From the NCBI GenBank assembly GCA_903957465.1, contig CAJBPJ010000183.1, positions 1 through 9,271 of the forward strand: a stretch of 9,271 nucleotides of DNA, in the 5' to 3' direction. Every line of letters starts with the position of its first letter. Positions within the stretch are counted from its first letter, which is position 1. The notes under the pieces are model-generated. The model searched no databases and was not told the origin of the DNA. It was given only the letters and a program-made list of their open reading frames with translations. Position numbers and translations under genes: made by a program. The stretch is from an uncultured Opitutia bacterium (GTDB taxonomy: Bacteria; Verrucomicrobiota; Verrucomicrobiia; Opitutales; UBA953). Shown in pieces: positions 1 through 5,901 of this stretch.

Positions 1-328
1 CCTTGCCTTTTTGTAAGGTCCAGTTCGTCACACCATGGCGCGAAACATTGATCCCGGTGAGAAGGGTCACGCGCGAAGGTGAGCAGACGGGGCAGGCGTA
101 TGTATGGGAAACTCTAGCGCCCTGAGCGGCGAGCTTCTCCAAACTTGGAGTTCGGTAATGGTCGTTGATACCTTTGGCTTTAGGCAGGCCAAGATCGACC
201 GAGGTGTCGTTCCACCCTTGGTCATCGGTCAAAATAACAACAATGTTTGGCTGCGATGCTGCACGGGCGATCGAAGCAATGAGTATCATTGCTAGGGCGA
301 TGAGTGCAGCAAGGCGGCGGGAGGGCAT
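1..328 (-). CDS. Secreted sulfatase, N-terminal part (truncated by window edge)
   Basis: Type I sulfatase of the alkaline-phosphatase superfamily, which hydrolyses sulfate esters, probably on polysaccharides; the substrate cannot be told from this fragment. The first 109 codons are present. Residues 1-23 form a Sec signal peptide (two Arg, then a hydrophobic stretch ending ARA). Next come the metal-binding start QPNIVVILTDDQG (D35, D36) and the CPVCSPSR segment. In that segment C82 lies in the C-x-P-S-R signature and is the residue converted to formylglycine. The ATG at 326-328 is preceded by a good GGAGGG ribosome site. The gene starts 36 nt after the small integrase-like ORF on the same strand, so it may be co-transcribed with that ORF and the structured RNA. 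It is divergent from, and only distantly similar to, the sulfatase at 901. The C-terminus lies outside the window. Confidence 0.9.
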   Translation of the reverse strand, partial: MPSRRLAALIALAMILIASIARAASQPNIVVILTDDQGWNDTSVDLGLPKAKGINDHYRTPSLEKLAAQGARVSHTYACPVCSPSRVTLLTGINVSRHGVTNWTLQKGK

Positions 329-364
329 TATCCCTCCGACACCGCTTTACTGACTTCGTTCCGA

Positions 365-613
365 TTAGGTTGCGAAGCGAAGTGAGGCTAATTTGGCATC
401 ACGGAGTCGGCGTGCCTCTGCTTCGTCTGTTGTCTTTAGCGATTCGCGTACCCGCCGCTTTGTGTAGTCGGCGAGGTGTAGCGTGTAGTGAAGCCACCAT
501 GTGCCATTATTATTCCAAATGTGGTGATTGGAATTCGGCGCTTTCGTTAGACGAAAGGCGATGGCCGCTTGTTGTGAGCTGCTAGATGGATTGTCGATGG
601 GTTGGTTGATCAT
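365..613 (-). CDS. Orphan integrase arm-domain-like small protein (82 aa)
   Basis: The product is 82 residues. Residues 1-25 are polar and low in complexity (PSSSSQQ). Residues 30-80 read like the N-terminal arm-binding segment of tyrosine recombinases: a strand pair with NNNGTWWLHYTLH, then RRVRESLKTTDEAEARRLRDA, which matches the common 'R.SLKT.d..eA..rr' pattern. There is no core-binding or catalytic domain (no R-H-R-Y), and the next frame is the sulfatase, so this is not simply a truncated end of a nearby integrase. No ribosome site stands in front of the ATG. It lies directly downstream of the structured RNA and the predicted promoter, suggesting an RNA-ORF unit. It could be a stand-alone DNA-binding protein, a domesticated remnant, or part of a dispersed element. 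The similarity is recognised by eye, so function is unknown. Confidence 0.62.
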   Translation of the reverse strand: MINQPIDNPSSSSQQAAIAFRLTKAPNSNHHIWNNNGTWWLHYTLHLADYTKRRVRESLKTTDEAEARRLRDAKLASLRFAT

Positions 614-636
614 GGCGTGTGTGGGTTAGAAAATTC

Positions 637-800
637 GCACATCACGATAACCATCGGGGAGAAGGTTGTGATTCCCTGGGGGAATCCTCATCCCGCACCT
701 TTCGGTTGCGGAGACCACCGTGGCCCTCCCGGGCTCGGTTGGTGTAATGGGATCGGGTTTAGTCGACCGTCATTACTCGTGATGCTTTGTATTAAAGAAC
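637..800 (-). ncRNA. Candidate structured RNA (multi-stem, closed by P1) ahead of the integrase-like ORF
   Basis: Read on the minus strand, this region folds into several nested helices. P1 pairs GCATCACGA (785-777) with TCGTGATGTGC (647-637): eight perfect pairs plus two more past a bulged base. Inside P1 are four stems. P2 pairs 771-776 with 743-748, with an inner stem 764-768/751-755. P3 is a GGAGG/TCTCC hairpin at 710-729. P4 at 693-711 has a GAAA tetraloop. P5 is a perfect 7-bp stem at 670-686 with a CCA loop. P3 and P4 compete for two bases. The GNRA loop appears only on the minus strand, agreeing with the minus-strand promoter at 807-837. The fold was worked out by hand without energy or covariation support. 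I do not recognise the RNA class; it could be a cis-regulatory leader or the RNA part of a mobile element. Confidence 0.6.
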
Positions 801-814
801 GCTTACAGTATACC
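787..814 (+). promoter_or_regulatory. Promoter candidate for the plus-strand sulfatase
   Basis: TTGTAT (787-792), a 16-nt spacer, then TATACC (809-814). The -10 overlaps the minus-strand -10 at the self-complementary GTATAC, so one element could serve both directions. It would give an untranslated leader of about 80 nt before the GTG at 901, including a CCCCT/AGGGG hairpin at 826-841. Confidence 0.42.
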
Positions 815-837
815 ATATCAGGCAACCCCTCCGTCAA
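807..837 (-). promoter_or_regulatory. Extended -10 promoter for the RNA/mini-ORF/sulfatase unit
   Basis: On the minus strand TGGTATACT (815-807) gives an extended -10 (TGn plus TATACT). TTGACG (837-832) is a -35 candidate with a long 19-nt spacer. Transcription would start near 800, just before P1 of the structured RNA. The extended -10 would compensate for the wide spacing. Confidence 0.5.
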
Positions 838-900
838 GGGGTCGTGTGTCATAAAAGGAAACGGCTTCCTGCAGGCCGCTCTGGCGCTTAGATTAGCTGG

Positions 901-2235
901 GTGATTCGCATCCTCTGTATCGCCTGCGTGTGTCTCTTTTGCTCTAGTGGGCAGGCGGCAACGCAGCCCAATATCCTTTTGATTGTCGCCGATGACCTCG
1001 GCATTGGAGACACTGGTTTTTCGGGCGGGAAAGATTTTCCGACGCCCTTTATCGATCGGATTGCCAAAGAGGGTGTGATTTTTACGAGTGCCTATTTAAC
1101 GGCACCCGTTTGCGCACCATCTCGTGCAGGGATTTTGAGTGGACGTTACCAGCAGCGTTTTGGACATGAAATGAATCCGCGCGAAGGTCCAGTTGAACAA
1201 GAGGGATTACCGCTCTCCGAAAAGCTTCTGCCTGCCCGTCTGCGCGCTGCGGGTTACCATACAGGCATTATCGGCAAATGGCATCTCGGCACGGAGGAGG
1301 CTTATCATCCCTTGCAACGTGGTTTTATTGAGCAACCCCTCGGGTTTTTAGGAGGTAGTCGTGCCTATAGTGGAAGTGGCAAGGGTATCGGCAAGGGATT
1401 GCTTATAGACGGTAAGCCTGTCGAGAAGGACGGCCACCTTACGGATGCTCTTGGAGATGCGGGCGTTGATTTTATTAACCGTAATAAAAGTAAGCCCTGG
1501 TTCCTGTACGCCGCATTTAATGCTCCCCATGGGCCACTGCAGCCAAATGAAGCCGTGATGTCGCGCGTGCCAGAATCACTCAAAGACGGCCGCCGAAAAT
1601 TTGCTGGGCTGATGATCTCGTTAGATGACGCTATCGGTAAATTACTGGCAGCCATTAAAGCCTCCGGACAAGACGAGAACACCCTTGTTGTTTTTATTTC
1701 CGATAACGGTGGCCAAACTTTAGTGGGAGCGAGCAATCTCGATTTACGCGGCCACAAAGGCATGACTTGGGAGGGTGGTATACGCACCCCGATGGCCATG
1801 CGCTGGCCGGGGAAAATATCGCCTGGGACTATTTGCGCTACCCCGACCATTTCGCTCGATATCGGAGCGACCTTTATGGATCTTGCGACCGGATCGGTCC
1901 CGAAGGACTACGATGGACGTTCACTGCAGGGAATGCTGACACGCCAAGAGAAGTTGGACGAGAATCGACCGCTGCATTGGCGATTTGGCGCTAAGTGGGC
2001 AACCCGCATCGGCGATTGGAAAATTATCCGAGCGACAGCCGGCGACGACGTTCAGCTCTATAACTTAGTTCAGGATCCAACCGAAAAAAACAATCTCGCG
2101 GCAGCCTATCCTGAGAAGCTTAAGGAAATGCAGGCTATCCATGCTGAATGGAATAAAGCGCTGATTGCTCCGCTTTGGAGTGGAAATCCCGGACAGGTTA
2201 AAGAGGAATCGGCAAAGCCGAAGGTCAAGAAGTAG
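901..2235 (+). CDS. Secreted type I sulfatase (444 aa)
   Basis: Complete sulfatase that hydrolyses sulfate esters outside the cytoplasm. Residues 1-20 are a signal peptide ending in GQAA. TQPNILLIVADDLG holds the metal ligands D31 and D32. APVCAPSRAG gives the C-x-P-S-R formylglycine site at C71. GKWHLG (125-130), NAPHGP (H210), SDNGG (D268, N269) and RGHKG (K286) are the remaining active-site blocks in the expected order. A highly basic tail ends in KPKVKK. The GTG at 901 is the only reasonable start, because an in-frame TAG lies at 889-891; no strong ribosome site precedes it. The C-terminal region fits the shorter arylsulfatase/GalNAc-6-sulfatase-like group, but the substrate is not inferable. 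Maturation needs a formylglycine-generating enzyme or anaerobic maturase, and neither is in the window. It is divergent from the sulfatase at 1-328 and convergent with trmL. Confidence 0.93.
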   Translation: MIRILCIACVCLFCSSGQAATQPNILLIVADDLGIGDTGFSGGKDFPTPFIDRIAKEGVIFTSAYLTAPVCAPSRAGILSGRYQQRFGHEMNPREGPVEQEGLPLSEKLLPARLRAAGYHTGIIGKWHLGTEEAYHPLQRGFIEQPLGFLGGSRAYSGSGKGIGKGLLIDGKPVEKDGHLTDALGDAGVDFINRNKSKPWFLYAAFNAPHGPLQPNEAVMSRVPESLKDGRRKFAGLMISLDDAIGKLLAAIKASGQDENTLVVFISDNGGQTLVGASNLDLRGHKGMTWEGGIRTPMAMRWPGKISPGTICATPTISLDIGATFMDLATGSVPKDYDGRSLQGMLTRQEKLDENRPLHWRFGAKWATRIGDWKIIRATAGDDVQLYNLVQDPTEKNNLAAAYPEKLKEMQAIHAEWNKALIAPLWSGNPGQVKEESAKPKVKK

Positions 2236-2237
2236 CC

Positions 2238-2262
2238 TGCAGACGATTTTATCGTCGGTGCA
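2238..2262. terminator. Hairpin at the sulfatase/trmL convergent junction
   Basis: GACGAT-TTT-ATCGTC (2242-2256) is a perfect 6-bp stem, extended by TGCA/TGCA past a two-G bulge. It lies between the converging stop codons and contains the trmL TAA. There is no T-run on either side, so it is at most a weak or factor-assisted bidirectional terminator. Confidence 0.3.
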
Positions 2263-2803
2263 GTTGTCTGAGTGCCTCGTAGGCTGCAATGCCACAGGCC
2301 GTGGAGAGATTTAACGATCGTAGGATTTCGCGCTCATCGCCAACGACGCGTGGTTTACCCGGTGCGCCGATTTGGGCTGCACGCATCTCTTCGCGAATAA
2401 CAGTTGGCAGTTTGTCTTCGGATACAAGTTGCGGTATCTTGATATGAAATTCTTCGGGAATTGATTCACGAACCTCAATCGGAACACCCGAGCTCTCCGA
2501 TCCAAAGACAAGCGCGTCACCGTCTTCGAAACTTACATCCCAAAGTGTGCGAGAGGCTTTGGTGGTTAAGAGCCAGCGGCGCTTAGGTGCATCCTTGGCT
2601 GCGGTGAAAGCAGCCCAGTTTTCATGATGGCGAACATCGAGCGCATGCCAGTAGTCCATGCCAGCGCGACGTAACTTTGCGTCATTAATCTCAAATCCCA
2701 ACGGATGGATGAGGTGAAGTGCACAGCCCGTGAGCGCACACATACGACCAACATTCCCTGTGTTCTGGGGAATTTCTGGCCGGTGAAGGACGAGGTGAAG
2801 CAA
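2249..2803 (-). CDS. trmL: TrmL-type tRNA (cytidine/uridine-34-2'-O)-methyltransferase
   Basis: SPOUT-class methyltransferase that uses S-adenosylmethionine to methylate the 2'-OH of the wobble nucleotide in certain leucine tRNAs. The N-terminus (HLVLHRPEIPQNTGNVGR) matches the family opening. LRRAGMDYWH is the conserved internal block, FGSESSGVP (100-108) is the motif 2 loop, and SLNLSTACGIAAYEALRQL (163-181) forms the trefoil knot that binds the cofactor. At 184 residues it is longer than the usual 150-160. The extra length is a segment at about 125-162, between IKIPQ and the knot. The start is TTG at 2801-2803, chosen because it aligns with the family N-terminus and no in-frame ATG lies nearby. 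It is downstream of smpB on the same strand, separated by 77 nt that hold a heptamer repeat. The family assignment is firm; tRNA specificity is inferred. Confidence 0.9.
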   Translation of the reverse strand: MLHLVLHRPEIPQNTGNVGRMCALTGCALHLIHPLGFEINDAKLRRAGMDYWHALDVRHHENWAAFTAAKDAPKRRWLLTTKASRTLWDVSFEDGDALVFGSESSGVPIEVRESIPEEFHIKIPQLVSEDKLPTVIREEMRAAQIGAPGKPRVVGDEREILRSLNLSTACGIAAYEALRQLHRR

Positions 2804-2810
2804 GTGAGTA

Positions 2811-2860
2811 GGGAGACTAAAGACTAAGGAGACTAAGGGCTAAAGACTAAGGGCTAAAAG
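2811..2860. repeat. Degenerate CTAA heptamer array
   Basis: Six units ending in CTAA alternate between AGACTAA and GGGCTAA types: five are spaced 7 nt apart or are variants of that spacing, and one is 9 nt. On the minus strand they read TTAGYCY. Because the unit is not a multiple of three, stop codons fall in several frames. The array ends about 7 nt from the trmL TTG start, in the position of its ribosome site. Confidence 0.65.
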
Positions 2861-2880
2861 CAAAAGGGGGAGTCGCGCGC

Positions 2881-3348
2881 TTAGCGCCGGCGCTTTAACG
2901 CACGCTGCATGGTGCGCTTGTCATCGCGCTCTTTCATGTCCTGGCGGCGATCATGCTGTTTCTTGCCTGTACCAACGGCGATGAGCACCTTGGCTAAACC
3001 GTGTTTAAAATACATTTTGAGTGGGATGATGGATTTCCCGCCCGAGCGAACGTCTTCCACAATTTTCTGAATCTCCGCTTTGTGTAATAAAAGAGGGCGT
3101 GGACGATAGGTGTCGTGGTTAAGTCTGTTCGCAAATTCCCACTCCGCGATATGTGCACGGTATAGCACGGGGCCTTTGGAGCTTAAGCGTACAAAGCTGT
3201 CGGCGATATTCGCTCGGCCAGCGCGCAGCGCTTTGACTTCGGATCCGTGCAGCATGATGCCGGCCTCGTAAGTCGGCCCGATAAAATAGTCTCGTCCCGC
3301 CTTCGGGTTGCTGACTTCGGGCGTCGCCTGTTCTTTGCGCGCGCCCAT
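2881..3348 (-). CDS. smpB: SsrA-binding protein SmpB
   Basis: SmpB binds the tRNA-like end of tmRNA and places it in the A site of stalled ribosomes during trans-translation. The 155-residue length is normal. The conserved blocks are present: DYFIGPTYEAGIMLHGSEVKALRAGRANIADSF (OB-fold start), the AHIAEW block, RPRPLLLHKAEI, and KVLIAVGTGKKQHDRRQDMKERD. The basic tail is KRTMQRALKRRR, which in the family inserts into the mRNA channel. The ATG at 3346-3348 is a good fit, although the ribosome site is weak. It follows rpoZ by 62 nt on the same strand and precedes trmL, forming a translation/transcription housekeeping group. No tmRNA gene (ssrA) is visible in the window. Confidence 0.97.
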   Translation of the reverse strand: MGARKEQATPEVSNPKAGRDYFIGPTYEAGIMLHGSEVKALRAGRANIADSFVRLSSKGPVLYRAHIAEWEFANRLNHDTYRPRPLLLHKAEIQKIVEDVRSGGKSIIPLKMYFKHGLAKVLIAVGTGKKQHDRRQDMKERDDKRTMQRALKRRR

Positions 3349-3410
3349 CTTGCTTTATCCGTCCACTCCAGGTCGCCTGCCTTAAAGGACAGTTGACCCA
3401 GGGAGCGGCT

Positions 3411-3629
3411 TTAGGCCTTGGTCACCTCGTCGTCGGAGGGAATCTCGTAAGTGATCTTACCTTCGATGACTTCGCGCATGGCGATGTCTTCAAGGGAGAG
3501 CTTTTCTAGGGAATCAATGAGTTGAGGGGAGCCGCTACGGAGTTGCTTCACCCGTTTTGAGATAACGTTGATAAGGATATTGGGGTCAGTGATGACCTTG
3601 TTGGCGGCGCGTAGGTAGTCGTCTCTCAT
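3411..3629 (-). CDS. rpoZ: RNA polymerase omega subunit
   Basis: Omega assists folding and assembly of the beta' subunit. The 72-residue product has the family signature: a DYLRAANKVI start, ILINVISKRVKQLRSGSP (omega helix 2-3, with the conserved R and G), and an IAMREVIEGKITYEI block near the C-terminus, where E. coli omega has ALREIEEG. The acidic end is DDEVTKA. The ATG at 3627-3629 has no clear ribosome site. It is first in the minus-strand group rpoZ-smpB-trmL and diverges from rpmB, so its promoter must lie in 3630-3732. I could not identify confident -35/-10 boxes there. Confidence 0.93.
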   Translation of the reverse strand: MRDDYLRAANKVITDPNILINVISKRVKQLRSGSPQLIDSLEKLSLEDIAMREVIEGKITYEIPSDDEVTKA

Positions 3630-3680
3630 GGCAAAAGGGTGACCCGAGGGGTCGAAGGAGGGTTGAACTTGGGGATGCGT

Positions 3681-3712
3681 TGCTTCTTAGGCAAGCATTT
3701 GTCGAAGAAGCA
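3681..3712. promoter_or_regulatory. 8-bp inverted repeat between rpoZ and rpmB
   Basis: TGCTTCTT (3681-3688) and AAGAAGCA (3705-3712) are perfect inverted copies separated by 16 nt, inside the divergent spacer. It could be an operator for the two divergent genes or a hairpin in either leader. No known binding site is recognised. Confidence 0.4.
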
Positions 3713-3806
3713 CCCCTCTGTAGGGCCTCAAAATGAGTCATAAAGAGGGTTTCACGGCGAAGGGGCTGACTTTCGAGAAACTGGCTTTTGGGCTCGAGAC
3801 AGCCTT

Positions 3807-3825
3807 TTCCCTTGCCACAAGGGAA
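3807..3825 (+). promoter_or_regulatory. Hairpin in the rpmB leader
   Basis: TTCCCTTG-CCA-CAAGGGAA is a perfect 8-bp stem with a 3-nt loop, 43 nt upstream of the L28 start. A TTTTT tract follows about 8 nt later (3833-3837), too far for a textbook terminator. Ribosomal protein leaders are often sites of feedback control, so a regulatory role is possible. Confidence 0.4.
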
Positions 3826-3867
3826 GCGGGGTGTTTTTACCCTTGGTTCACCTCAAAGGAAAAAGCC

Positions 3868-4098
3868 ATGTCACGCATCTGCGCCATCACCGGCAAGCGC
3901 CCTGTCAAGGGTCGCAACATCATTCACAAGGGTCAGTCCAAGAAGAGCGGCGGCATCGGCCTCCAGCTCGTCAAACAGACCAAGCGCGTTTTCCGTCCGA
4001 ACGTACAGCGCCGTCGCGTGAAACTTCCTTCCGGCCAAGTAAAGCGTATGTGGGTTTCCGTGAAAGCAATGAAGGCTGGCCTCGTTCAATTCGGCTGA
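3868..4098 (+). CDS. rpmB: 50S ribosomal protein L28
   Basis: L28 is a small basic protein of the large ribosomal subunit. The 76-residue product begins MSRICAITGKRPVKG, the standard L28 opening, and continues through NIIHKGQSKKSGG to the conserved RRRVKLPSGQVKRMWVSVKAMK. Only one Cys (C5) is present, so this is the form without a zinc ribbon. The ATG at 3868 was chosen over an in-frame ATG at 3733: L28 homologues start here, and AAAGGA (3855-3860) sits at ideal spacing. The upstream 45 codons do not resemble L28. It diverges from rpoZ and is followed by a strong terminator, so it is probably monocistronic. The common partner rpmG is not adjacent. Confidence 0.96.
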   Translation: MSRICAITGKRPVKGRNIIHKGQSKKSGGIGLQLVKQTKRVFRPNVQRRRVKLPSGQVKRMWVSVKAMKAGLVQFG

Positions 4099-4119
4099 GA
4101 CCAATCACTTTGTTTGATT

Positions 4120-4148
4120 AAAAACCCCGACGAAAGCCGGGGTTTTTT
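4120..4148 (+). terminator. Intrinsic terminator of rpmB
   Basis: AAAAACCCCG and CGGGGTTTTT pair around an A-C-GAAA-G-C loop region; TTTTTT follows the stem at 4143-4148. It is a classic Rho-independent terminator 22 nt after the rpmB stop. The A-run on the left could also support termination from the other direction, but no gene there needs it. Confidence 0.92.
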
Positions 4149-4197
4149 GTTTTAGCATTCGGACATGGTAACAAGCATCCTCTATCCATAATTATCA

Positions 4198-5358
4198 ATG
4201 ATGCCTGTGGAGCCAAAGTTAAACCCGCTGACGTTGTTGGCTGCAAAACGACGCGCTTTGAATCTCCCTGTTTATGATTTAACGGTGAGCAACCCGGACG
4301 TCGCTGGCTTTGCCTGGCCGCGCGATACTCTTGCCGCAGCACTCGGTGGCCCAGGGTGTGAACGTCACCAGCCAGATCCTTTTGGAAATATCGAGGCACG
4401 CGCCGCAATCGCCGCATACTACGCCCAGCATGGCGCCACAGTATCACCCAAGCACATCTGTCTTTCGGCCTCTACCAGCGAAGCTTACACCTGGTGGCTG
4501 CGCTTACTTTGTGAGAGTGGGGATAATGTTTTGGTGCCAGAGCCCGCCTATCCACTCATCAGTATTCTTGCGGAGATAAGTCGCGTAAAAATCATTCCTT
4601 ACCGTTGTGAATTCAAGGAAGGTCTTTGGCGCGTAGATCCGGCATCATTAAAGCCTGACGCTGAGACTCGCGCAATCCTCGCAATTTCACCCGCCAATCC
4701 CACCGGCCATACATTGAGTGTGGCTGACTTGAAAGCTCTGCGGGATGCACAACAAAAAGCTGCTCCCAGCTGTGTGCTGATGGTTGACGAAGTTTTCTTG
4801 GATTATCCCGCTGCTGCATTCGCGGCACCGTCGTCAGTCTTAGCGCACAAAAATCTAGACCCGCTGATTGTTCTCTCGGGGCTTTCGAAAGTAACACTTA
4901 CCCCTCAGCTTAAAGTTGGCTGGTCTGTGCTCACAGGGTCCTCCGAGTGGCTGCAAATGATTTTGCCTCAACTCGAACATCATGCGGATGCGTTTCTTTC
5001 GGTGAATGCTCCAGCGCAAGTGGCACTACCATTTTTACTGAAAGAGGCGCCCGCCTACCGTGCCGCTGTGCGTGCGCGGCTTGATGCCAACGAGGCGACG
5101 TTACGGGCGGCACTTGTTCGGCTTGTCGGCTGCGAATTACTTCCACGTCAAGCAGGGTGGAGTGTCGTGGTACGTTTGCCGGCTGGCGTTGATGAGCTAA
5201 GCTTCGCACTCCAAGCCCTCGAAGAAGGCGCGTGTGTACACCCTGGGCACTACTATGATTTTGCCAGCGAGAACTGTATCGTACTTAGCCTCTTGGCTGA
5301 TCCGAAAGACTTTGGCGCGGGTTTGGATGCACTTATTCGCGCTTTACCCCGTTGCTAG
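4198..5358 (+). CDS. PLP-dependent class I/II aminotransferase
   Basis: Cytoplasmic fold-type I aminotransferase (386 aa) that moves an amino group between an amino acid and a 2-oxo acid; the substrate is unknown. It opens with VYDLTVSNPD. The cofactor phosphate loop is SASTSEAY (90-97), the pyridoxal-ring segment is SPANPTG (N167), the pyridine-N aspartate is in VDEVF (D197), and the Schiff-base lysine is in LSGLSK (K231), followed by PQLKVGW. Two classical positions differ: the Tyr after D197 is Phe (F200), and the C-terminal R-[LI]-S-F motif that clamps the substrate carboxylate reads IVLSLLA (361-367), without Arg. From memory, a bacterial subgroup of these enzymes shares the 'VLSLL' ending, so this may be a normal subfamily trait. 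No ribosome site precedes the ATG pair at 4198/4201, and it follows the rpmB terminator. Confidence 0.88.
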   Translation: MMPVEPKLNPLTLLAAKRRALNLPVYDLTVSNPDVAGFAWPRDTLAAALGGPGCERHQPDPFGNIEARAAIAAYYAQHGATVSPKHICLSASTSEAYTWWLRLLCESGDNVLVPEPAYPLISILAEISRVKIIPYRCEFKEGLWRVDPASLKPDAETRAILAISPANPTGHTLSVADLKALRDAQQKAAPSCVLMVDEVFLDYPAAAFAAPSSVLAHKNLDPLIVLSGLSKVTLTPQLKVGWSVLTGSSEWLQMILPQLEHHADAFLSVNAPAQVALPFLLKEAPAYRAAVRARLDANEATLRAALVRLVGCELLPRQAGWSVVVRLPAGVDELSFALQALEEGACVHPGHYYDFASENCIVLSLLADPKDFGAGLDALIRALPRC

Positions 5359-5449
5359 GTCATTTAGCCGCAACGAACGATTCTTTCGTCTTTCTTCTCG
5401 TCTGTAGGTGATTTAACTCTGCGGGGTGAATCAATCATACGGAGAGCAG

Positions 5450-5842
5450 ATGAAATCCAAAGGTGGCTTGCAGCGCATCTCGCGCGCGATGGGTTACACC
5501 GTCGAAGGCCTTAAGGCGGCCTACAAACACGAGCATGCGTTCAGGCAAGAAGTCTTCGCCGTTGCCCCTTTTGCCATCGCTGCCTGGGTGCTGCCTGATT
5601 TTTCGGCATGGATTCGGGCGCTTCTCTTTGGCTCTTTATTACTCATCCTCATTGTCGAACTGCTGAATTCCTCGATTGAAGCGAATACGGACCACATCTC
5701 GCTGGATCGCCATCCTCTAGCCAAGCGTGCGAAGGATATGGGTTCGGCAGCGGTGTTTCTTGCAATTGTGAATGCCGTCTGCGTTTGGAGCTGTGTCTTG
5801 TGGACGCTCTATGGCGACGCGATATGGCGCTGGTTTGTGTGA
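5450..5842 (+). CDS. dgkA: Diacylglycerol/undecaprenol kinase DgkA
   Basis: Small integral membrane kinase that phosphorylates diacylglycerol (or undecaprenol) with ATP, recycling lipid for phospholipid or cell-wall synthesis. The 130-residue product is near the usual 120. An amphipathic N-terminal segment with GLKAAYKHEHAFRQE contains the conserved A..E.AFR.E pattern. Three membrane segments follow, at about 38-50, 55-74 and 100-125. The signature ELLNSSIEANTDHISLDRHPLAKRAKDMGSAAV carries the catalytic Glu and the Mg-binding ELLN..IE residues. ATG 5450 was chosen over the in-frame GTG at 5426 because GGAGA (5441-5445) sits just before it. It lies 91 nt after the aminotransferase, perhaps read from the same transcript. 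Confidence 0.94.
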   Translation: MKSKGGLQRISRAMGYTVEGLKAAYKHEHAFRQEVFAVAPFAIAAWVLPDFSAWIRALLFGSLLLILIVELLNSSIEANTDHISLDRHPLAKRAKDMGSAAVFLAIVNAVCVWSCVLWTLYGDAIWRWFV

Positions 5843-5901
5843 TTCCTTTTGCAGCTCCTTTTCTCCTTTCGCCCACCTCACTTTAACCCTTAAGTCTATT
5901 T

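Noticed and set aside
655..700. Hammerhead-like bases (GATGAG, GAAA) on the minus strand
   Set aside because: The order and spacing of CTGATGA, stem II and GAAA are not met, so no hammerhead core can be drawn.
637..800. HEARO/omega-RNA of an IscB element
   Set aside because: No IscB, TnpB or HNH frame follows; the adjacent ORF is a short integrase-like protein.
602..904. 100-residue plus-strand reading frame
   Set aside because: It runs through the structured RNA and promoter region, looks low-information, and overlaps the sulfatase start by a few bases; no recognisable domain.
1365..1850. 161-residue minus-strand frame inside the sulfatase
   Set aside because: Antisense shadow of a strongly conserved sulfatase frame, without domain features.
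3733..3867. N-terminal extension of L28 from the ATG at 3733
   Set aside because: L28 homologues begin at MSRICAITGK, and a good ribosome site lies directly before that ATG.
5426..5449. GTG start for DgkA
   Set aside because: The ATG at 5450 has GGAGA at proper spacing and gives the family's usual N-terminus.
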